DNA of 19,102 nucleotides from DASPKW01 sp038244055. GTDB taxonomy: Bacteria; Planctomycetota; Phycisphaerae; Tepidisphaerales; Tepidisphaeraceae. Location: positions 1 through 19,102 of the forward strand of contig JBBRTW010000089.1 in assembly GCA_038244055.1 (NCBI GenBank). The letters are read 5' to 3'. Under the pieces are notes generated by a model that worked only from the letters and a program-made list of their open reading frames with translations, was not told where the DNA came from and did no database searches. Shown here piece after piece: positions 13,234 to 19,102 of this stretch. A program made the position numbers and the translations under genes. The number at the start of each line of letters is the position of its first letter. Positions within the stretch are counted from its first letter, which is position 1.

Positions 13234-15468
13234 GTGACTGCAAGCCGTACCACCCGCCTATTCCGCCGCCAGCCCATCGCCCGCTTCTGGACGATGGCGT
13301 TATTACTCATGGTCGCCGCCGCCTTCTCCGCCCGCGCTGCCGGCGAAAAAGCAGGGGGGCCTCTCGTCGACCTCGATGCCTCGGCGCTCGTCCGCGGCCC
13401 GCTCGATTCCTGGCCCAACTCCGGCGCGGCCGGCGGCGCGTTCGCGCCACTCGATAAGCCGCCGATCGTCGCCGAAATCGCCGGTCGGCGCGCGGTCTCA
13501 TTCGAGGCAGGCGGCGGGCTGAAATCCTCCTTTGTCGTCCCCGATGACCTGATCAAGGGCAAACCCTTCACGCTGGCTGTGTGGGCCTACCTTGCCGAGC
13601 CACATCCGCGCGAGGTGATTGCCTCGTGGGCCTCGCGCCCCAACGGCACGGCCGAGTTCGCCTACGGCGCTGGCAACGATGGCGCGTTCTTCGGCTGGGA
13701 TCGCAACATTCGCTATGAATCGCTGCCCGCGCCGGCCGGGTGGCATCACATCGCCTGGAGCTTCGAAGGCGCGGAGATGCGCCTGTATGTCGATGGCCTG
13801 GCCGATGCCGTCGTCACTGGGAAGCTCTCCATCAAGGCCGGCGGCTCGATCCTTCTCGGCGCGGGCTGGGATGGCGTCGGCAAGAAGCCCACTTTCAATT
13901 TCAAAGGGGCGCTCGCCCGCGTGCAAATCTGGCCGCGAGCGCTTTCCCATCGCGAGATTCGCAACTCCGCAGGATGGAAGGGCGCATTTGCTCCCACACC
14001 CGGTGATGGCGCAACCGCATCGGCCGAGTCTTTGAAACTCTCATGGCAGCCCGGCGCGGAAGGCGTTGCAGCCTATGCGCTCCGCATCGCCGATTCAGAG
14101 GCCGGCGTTACCGATCGGGCGGACGCCCAGCGCGTCGACAGCGCCGAATTCCAGCCCAAAGACCTCAAGCCCGGCCGCGCCGTCTATTGGCGCATCGATC
14201 AACTCGACGCCGCCGGCAAAGTGATCGAAAAGGGATCGACCTGGCGCTTCACCACCGACACCGGCCCCGCCAGCGAGCCTATGCCGCGCCATCGCGTCGC
14301 CGGCGTCGATACCGCCACGCCCGAATTGCATTGGACCCCAGGCCGCTATGCCATCGCCCAAACCGTTTACTTCGGCACCGATCCCGAGGCCGTCCTCAAA
14401 GGCTCCGCCACGAAAGCCGATCTCGGCGCGAAAGCCGGCGCGATGGCGCTATCCGCCAAACTCAAACCCGGCACCACTTATTACTGGCGCGTCGAGCAGG
14501 ACAACGGCCCGATCCCAGCCGCCAGGGGCGAAGTCTGGGCCTTCCGCACGCGCGATACGCCGATCCCCGACGATGTCACCTTCTTCGTCAGCTCCGATTG
14601 TCACTACGGCCTGGGCAACAACCCCGCGCTCAATCGCAAGGTGATCGATCAGATGAACTGGCTCCCCGGCACGTCCATGCCCGACAAGGCCGGCGGCGGA
14701 ATCGTCCGCACCCCGCGCGGCGTGGTCCTCGATGGCGATCTGCTCGATAAGGGATTCGAGCCCAAGACCGCGCCGGCCGCGTGGGCCGAGTTCGTGCAGG
14801 ATTACGGGCTGACCGGCGCGGATGGCCGGCTCGGCTATCCGATGTACGAAGGCTTCGGCAACCACGATGGCATGACCGGCAAAAGCTTCAGCCGCGCCGG
14901 CATCAAGGAGCGCAATCCCAAGCGCCTTGGGCTGACCGCCATCTCATCGAACGGCTTCCACTATTCATGGGACTGGGATCAGGTGCATCTCGTCCAGCTC
15001 AACCTCTTCCCCGGCAAAGACTCGGCCGACTGCATCGTCGGCCCGGCCAATCACCATCCCGAAGACTCGCTCGGTTTCCTCAAGGAAGACCTCGCCAAAA
15101 ACGTCGCCGACAAAGGCAAAATCGTCATCGTCTTCTGCCATTTCTGCTACTCCGGCGGCATGGCCGACTGGTGGACCGAACCCGCCAAGGACCGCTTTCG
15201 CGATGCCGTCAAAGGCTACCGCACGATCCTCATCCATGGCCACTCCCACGGCGCTTACTTCTACGAATGGAAGGGCCTCCGCGCCATCTCCGACGGCGCT
15301 GCCGCCCGCCCCGACAGCCAGACCGGCGATTTCATGGTCGTTCATATTACTAAGGACGAACTCCAAATCGCCCAGCGCAAGCTCGATGGGTGGGGTATTA
15401 CGTTGAAAGAGCCGCTGCCCGCGGCCGACCGCACATCGGCCGATAAGAAATCGCTAGATCCGAAATAG
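13234..15468 (+). CDS. Exported metallophosphoesterase with LamG-like and two FN3-like domains
   Basis: A 744-residue protein. Start GTG 13234 is preferred because AAGGAG (13223-13228) sits 5 nt upstream; an ATG at 13207 in the same frame lacks such a site. The N-terminus is basic then hydrophobic (MALLLMVAAAFSARA), a signal peptide. Residues about 41-246 are a LamG/concanavalin-like fold (FTLAVWAYL, GWHHIAWSF, LYVDGLAD). Two fibronectin-III-like units follow (about 258-345 and 346-450, each with a YYWR/VYWRI strand). The catalytic domain has the calcineurin metal ligands: D455 and H457 (SDCHYG), D502 (DGDLLD), N543/H544 (GNHD), H636 (FCHFCY), H670 and H672 (GHSHG). It is probably a periplasmic or surface phosphodiesterase/phosphatase; the substrate is unknown. 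It is convergent with the DUF4175-like gene. Confidence 0.92.
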   Translation: MTASRTTRLFRRQPIARFWTMALLLMVAAAFSARAAGEKAGGPLVDLDASALVRGPLDSWPNSGAAGGAFAPLDKPPIVAEIAGRRAVSFEAGGGLKSSFVVPDDLIKGKPFTLAVWAYLAEPHPREVIASWASRPNGTAEFAYGAGNDGAFFGWDRNIRYESLPAPAGWHHIAWSFEGAEMRLYVDGLADAVVTGKLSIKAGGSILLGAGWDGVGKKPTFNFKGALARVQIWPRALSHREIRNSAGWKGAFAPTPGDGATASAESLKLSWQPGAEGVAAYALRIADSEAGVTDRADAQRVDSAEFQPKDLKPGRAVYWRIDQLDAAGKVIEKGSTWRFTTDTGPASEPMPRHRVAGVDTATPELHWTPGRYAIAQTVYFGTDPEAVLKGSATKADLGAKAGAMALSAKLKPGTTYYWRVEQDNGPIPAARGEVWAFRTRDTPIPDDVTFFVSSDCHYGLGNNPALNRKVIDQMNWLPGTSMPDKAGGGIVRTPRGVVLDGDLLDKGFEPKTAPAAWAEFVQDYGLTGADGRLGYPMYEGFGNHDGMTGKSFSRAGIKERNPKRLGLTAISSNGFHYSWDWDQVHLVQLNLFPGKDSADCIVGPANHHPEDSLGFLKEDLAKNVADKGKIVIVFCHFCYSGGMADWWTEPAKDRFRDAVKGYRTILIHGHSHGAYFYEWKGLRAISDGAAARPDSQTGDFMVVHITKDELQIAQRKLDGWGITLKEPLPAADRTSADKKSLDPK

Positions 15469-15507
15469 CCGCATCATCCGGAAAAGTTGACTCGATACGG
15501 GTTCCCG

Positions 15508-15584
15508 CTTCTCGCCTCTCGCTTCTAACTTCTAACTTCTAACTTCTACCTTCTATCCTCTATCCTCTATCCTCTATCTTCTAT
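15508..15584. repeat. Heptameric tandem array, eleven 7-bp units
   Basis: Eleven consecutive 7-bp units of consensus CYTCTAN (CTTCTCG, CCTCTCG, three CTTCTAA, CTTCTAC, CTTCTAT, three CCTCTAT, CTTCTAT) fill the gap between the convergent genes. The last unit overlaps the stop codon of the minus-strand DUF4175-like gene (15581-15583). All pyrimidines lie on the plus strand apart from one or two purines per unit. No other terminator is visible between the two genes. Confidence 0.92.
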
Positions 15585-18500
15585 CTCCTCTCCTCCCCCC
15601 GATTCAACACCTCAAAATACAACCGCAACGGCTCCGAGAACCCCGGCGGATCGGATTCTCGAATCGGCGCGGTCAGTGGATCGCTTAAGCGATCGCGCAG
15701 TCTCCCCCACTCGCGCAGTCCCGGAATATTCTGCATCAGCCGCTCGCCGGGCCTGTGTTCCGCATCGCCCCACGCCGGGGCGGCCGGCGGCAGGTAGAGC
15801 GGCGTGAAGGTCGGCGTCTGCGACAGGCGCAGATTTTTCGAGCGCCGCTGCGCATCGAGCCCGGCCTTGCCCAGCGCCTGGATCGTCGACCGCTGATGCG
15901 CCGCGGCCGCCGAGGTCTTGGGCGGCGCGGCCGACAGCGCCTCGGCCGCCGCTCGCGCGAACCACCGTGCCGTCACCAGCGGATCGCGCTCGATTACCTG
16001 CTCCTGCGCCTCCCGAAGCGATTCCTGCAATCCCTGGATGGCCGACCGCGCCTTCTGATTCGCCGTTTCGATGGCCGCCAGGTCTCCCAAAACTTCCGCC
16101 CGCCCCAGCGCCTGCGCCAGTTCCACCAGTGCCGGCCGCAACTGCTGCTCGGCCGCCAGAGTCGCCCCCGAAGTCTCCGGCGCGAAGGACCGCAATCCAT
16201 CCGCCAGTTCATCCGCGACCGTCCCCGCCACAGATTTCCGCGCCGCCGTGAAGGCTGCTCTCGCCTCATCCAGTTCCGCCGCCAATTGCCCGACCACCCG
16301 CTCGGCCGCCTGTCTTTGCGGCGAATCCGCGTCGGCCGGCGCTTTCTCCAACTCTGCTTTTGCCGTTGCCAGCCGCTGCGCCCCCTCTGCCACGGCCTGG
16401 GCCATCGAGTGCGCGGTGCTGAGCTGCATCGGCAGAAACGCCAGCTTCTCCTGCGCCCCCGCGATCGCCGCCGTCGCCCGCTGCCGCGAATCGGCTCCAT
16501 CCGGCCCGCCGATTTCCTCCGCCATCTTCCGCTGATCTCCCGCCATCGCGGCTGCCTGTTTGTCGTCCGCCTTTTCCGTCTGCGTCGCCAGGTTCTCCTG
16601 ATTGGCCGACAGTTTATCGATGGCTCGCGGCGCATCTGCCGCCTTGGCCACCTCCGGCCGATTTACCCCCGCCGCCAGCTTCTGATCCAGCCGCGCCGCC
16701 TCGTCAAAATTCTTCGTGGCCGTCGCAGCGCTGGCCGCCAGGGCCAGTTCCTCCAACTCGCGCGCCCGCGCCGCCAGTTCATCGGCGGATGACCCCGGCG
16801 CGGCCGCCCATCCCAGCATTCGCGACCGCGCCGCCGCCGCTTCGGCGCGAATCTGCTTTGCCCCTTCGAGGATTCCCCGCGCCTCGGCCGGGTTCCTGGC
16901 CGAGAGAGCCCGCCGATTCACTTCATGCTCCGCCCGCAGCGCTGCCATCGCCTGCGGAAATTGCTCCAGCGCTTTGATCAGATTCGCCACGGCCTTTGCC
17001 CCCGGCGCATTTGCAGGGGGAGGGGATCCTGCCGGGCCGGATGACCCTGTGCCCGATGCGCCAACCCCCGCAATCCCCGAGCCCACTGCCTCCGTCCCCA
17101 CCCCGCCGATTTCCCCGGCCCGCTCCGAAATCGTCGTCACCGCCCGCGCCGCCAGATTCAGATCCCGCGCTGCCACCATCTCCGCATCCGGCCGAATCGC
17201 CTGCGCCTGCGCCGCGTTGTACAGCCGCTCCTCAAAATGGGGCGGATACGGCTCGTGATTTCGCAGCGCCGCCGCCCATTTATTCGCCCCGCCGACGAAA
17301 TCCGGCGGATGCAGCGCCCCGATCACCCGCTGCGCTAAATCCACCCGCTGCTGCAACTGCTGATCGATCGTCGCATCCTTTTCCTTCGCATTGATGCGCA
17401 GTGGCTCCATCGCCGCCGCGATATCCTGTTTCGCGCGCTCCACCATCTGCCGCCGCCGCTCGGCCGCCTGCCGGTCGGCCGGGTTGGTGGCGCTGATGGC
17501 CGGGCTGACCCGCAGATTTCCCCGATCCGCCAATGTCGCCGCCGCCTGATCTCCCTCCCCCATGGTCTTGATCTGCTGGGCCAGTTCTTTCGCGGCCGCC
17601 GCCGCCCGCGCCAGCCTTCCCACTCCCGCATCATCCGCGCCGCGCCGCGCCATCAGCGCCCGATCCACCCGCTCGACATAATCCTCCTGGATCGCCAGCC
17701 CATCCACCGCCGCCCCCAGGGCATCCGACATTTTCGCGCCCGCGCTCGACATGATCGCCCGCAGCAGCGATTGCCGGAGCAGCGTCGCACTCTCCTGCGC
17801 CGTCGCCAGATCACGACTCACCTTCGACAGCGCGATCGCCACCTCCTGCTCGCGATCGGCCGGCACGCGCCGCGCCTTCTCCAGATCCTCCCGCCCCCTG
17901 GCCAGCCCATCGGCCCAGTCCTTCGCCGCATCGGCCGCCTGCGCGAGCTCCGAGAGCCGCTGATGGGTTGATACATCGATCGAGCGCGGGCTGATCAGGA
18001 GATGCCGTGTTTCCGATTGCCCCTTCTGCCCGGCGCGGTCGGCCGCATGAATCGCCACCGATACCACATCCCCCACCTTCACCGAAAGCTTCGCCAGATC
18101 CAGGTCGAACGTATCCTCGATCCGCCGCGTATCGCCTTTGACCGCAAGCGCCCACTCCATCGGCGCGGCGGAGTTGACCTGCGCTACGGCCGTCAGCGCC
18201 CCCACTCCATAATCATCCAGCGCCTGATATGTCAGCGCCAGCACATCCCGCGGCGACAATCGCAAATCCGTCGCCGGCTGCAGCAATCTCACCAGCGGCG
18301 GCCGATCCGGCACCGAGCGAATCTGCATCGTCCCCGGCCCGCTCCCCTTCACGCCGCGCTCGCTCACCAGTTCCAGCTCGCAGGCCTGATCGCGCACAAT
18401 GGTCAGCCGCGCCGTCCGTACATTCCCGTCGCTCGTCGGCGAAAGTTCGATCGACTTGTTCTCGCCCTTGAGGGTCAGCACCGCCGATGCCAGCGCCTCG

Positions 18501-19102
18501 GTCGCCGCGATGGTAAGCATCGCCTCGCTTCCCTGCGGCGCTTCGATCAGCCCATCGGTGTTATGCACCGCCAGCGCCCCCCGCCCCGTGTAGGCCGGGT
18601 AGGTGTACTTGATCCGAAACTCGGCCACCGCAGGCTTGCGCAGCACGCGCACCATCGTCGTTGAAGAAGTCGCATCGCCCGCCTTGATGTAAAAGCGCAT
18701 ATCCCGGTCCAGCGCTGAAAGCGTCAGCGCCCAGTTGCTCTCCACCGTCGGCAGCATCGGCGTGCGATCCCATTCCTCGCCATCGTGGCTCGTATACAGC
18801 ACCGCCGCGCCCCCCATCGGCAGCCGCCGCACCACCGCCTTGACGGTCAGCGAATCGCGCTCCTTCACATCCACCACTCCGCCCGGCCATGCATCAATCG
18901 ATGTCGTCGACACCGCTCCGATTCCCGCCATCGGCCTGAGCTGCCTCTGTAGCAATTGCGGCAGATTCAACCATTCCACCTGCCACAGCGCCGTCCACAT
19001 CAGCACCAGCGTCGCCAGCGCGAGAAATGGCCGCAGCGCGCTCGACCAATCGACCAGCCGCCGTCCCCGCCCACGCTTCCCGCGCTGCCCCCGAATTACC
19101 TC
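15581..19102 (-). CDS. Giant DUF4175-like membrane-anchored coiled-coil protein (N-terminus off-window)
   Basis: The frame runs from the stop at 15581-15583 to the right edge without a start being forced. The first Met in the window is at 19006, but 32 more codons upstream stay open and complete a membrane helix (PFLALATLVLMWTALW), so the real start is beyond 19102. At least 1173 residues are present. Numbered from Met 19006, about 30-335 are beta-rich Ig-like segments including the characteristic FRIKYTYPAYTGRG. About 340-1050 are Ala/Glu/Arg-rich helical coiled coil, broken by a Gly/Ser/Pro-rich linker near 17000-17110. The C-terminus (SDPPGFSEPLRLYFEVLNRG) resembles the tail of planctomycete proteins annotated DUF4175. 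These commonly sit next to MoxR/DUF58/VWA genes, which would lie to the right. Its function is unknown, presumably in the cell envelope. Confidence 0.85.
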   Translation of the reverse strand, partial: EVIRGQRGKRGRGRRLVDWSSALRPFLALATLVLMWTALWQVEWLNLPQLLQRQLRPMAGIGAVSTTSIDAWPGGVVDVKERDSLTVKAVVRRLPMGGAAVLYTSHDGEEWDRTPMLPTVESNWALTLSALDRDMRFYIKAGDATSSTTMVRVLRKPAVAEFRIKYTYPAYTGRGALAVHNTDGLIEAPQGSEAMLTIAATEALASAVLTLKGENKSIELSPTSDGNVRTARLTIVRDQACELELVSERGVKGSGPGTMQIRSVPDRPPLVRLLQPATDLRLSPRDVLALTYQALDDYGVGALTAVAQVNSAAPMEWALAVKGDTRRIEDTFDLDLAKLSVKVGDVVSVAIHAADRAGQKGQSETRHLLISPRSIDVSTHQRLSELAQAADAAKDWADGLARGREDLEKARRVPADREQEVAIALSKVSRDLATAQESATLLRQSLLRAIMSSAGAKMSDALGAAVDGLAIQEDYVERVDRALMARRGADDAGVGRLARAAAAAKELAQQIKTMGEGDQAAATLADRGNLRVSPAISATNPADRQAAERRRQMVERAKQDIAAAMEPLRINAKEKDATIDQQLQQRVDLAQRVIGALHPPDFVGGANKWAAALRNHEPYPPHFEERLYNAAQAQAIRPDAEMVAARDLNLAARAVTTISERAGEIGGVGTEAVGSGIAGVGASGTGSSGPAGSPPPANAPGAKAVANLIKALEQFPQAMAALRAEHEVNRRALSARNPAEARGILEGAKQIRAEAAAARSRMLGWAAAPGSSADELAARARELEELALAASAATATKNFDEAARLDQKLAAGVNRPEVAKAADAPRAIDKLSANQENLATQTEKADDKQAAAMAGDQRKMAEEIGGPDGADSRQRATAAIAGAQEKLAFLPMQLSTAHSMAQAVAEGAQRLATAKAELEKAPADADSPQRQAAERVVGQLAAELDEARAAFTAARKSVAGTVADELADGLRSFAPETSGATLAAEQQLRPALVELAQALGRAEVLGDLAAIETANQKARSAIQGLQESLREAQEQVIERDPLVTARWFARAAAEALSAAPPKTSAAAAHQRSTIQALGKAGLDAQRRSKNLRLSQTPTFTPLYLPPAAPAWGDAEHRPGERLMQNIPGLREWGRLRDRLSDPLTAPIRESDPPGFSEPLRLYFEVLNRGEERR

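Noticed and set aside
15755..16792. 345-residue plus-strand frame within the DUF4175-like gene
   Set aside because: It is extremely Arg-rich (shadow of GC-rich codons), with no ribosome site or recognisable domain.

Overview
The window looks like high-GC chromosomal DNA of a planctomycete, most likely of the Phycisphaerae type. The grounds are a PEP-CTERM protein with a duplicated dockerin-like motif at the left end, a giant DUF4175-like coiled-coil membrane protein at the right end, a LamG/fibronectin-decorated exported phosphoesterase, and many intergenic hairpin repeats. This assignment is inference from protein style, not from a marker gene.

Layout: (1) 1-636, C-terminal part of an exported dockerin/PEP-CTERM protein. 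(2) 874-2217, an NtrC/AlgB-type sigma-54 response regulator. (3) 2643-5242, a membrane histidine kinase (HAMP-PAS-HisKA-HATPase, KinB-like) overlapping by 4 bp a response regulator whose output half is TPR-like. (4) 5272-12821, a high-affinity potassium uptake (kdp) locus on the same strand: a 27-residue membrane peptide, kdpF, kdpA, kdpB, kdpC and an unusual kdpD. (5) 12953-13171, a probable C-terminal remnant of a phosphoesterase. (6) 13234-15468, a secreted metallophosphoesterase. (7) 15581-19102 on the minus strand, the DUF4175-like protein, running off the right edge.

The central interest is the kdp locus. KdpFABC is complete, with intact selectivity-filter, phosphorylation and hinge motifs. 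The sensor has been rebuilt. The KdpD homologue keeps the ATP-binding KdpD domain and the universal stress protein domain, but lacks membrane segments and the histidine kinase. It ends instead in a PTS EIIA (PtsN-like) domain with its phosphorylatable histidine. No KdpE is present. A KinB/AlgB-like two-component set lies just upstream, and a good -24/-12 (sigma-54) promoter match sits at 5203-5218, directly before the kdp genes. A testable model is that potassium or energy state is read by KdpD-Usp-EIIA and transcription is driven by the kinase and the sigma-54 activator.

The junctions kdpF/kdpA, kdpA/kdpB, kdpB/kdpC and kdpC/kdpD each carry a hairpin-forming repeat, and the two flanking kdpC are copies of one 65-bp element. 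A tract of eleven 7-bp units lies between the convergent genes at the right.
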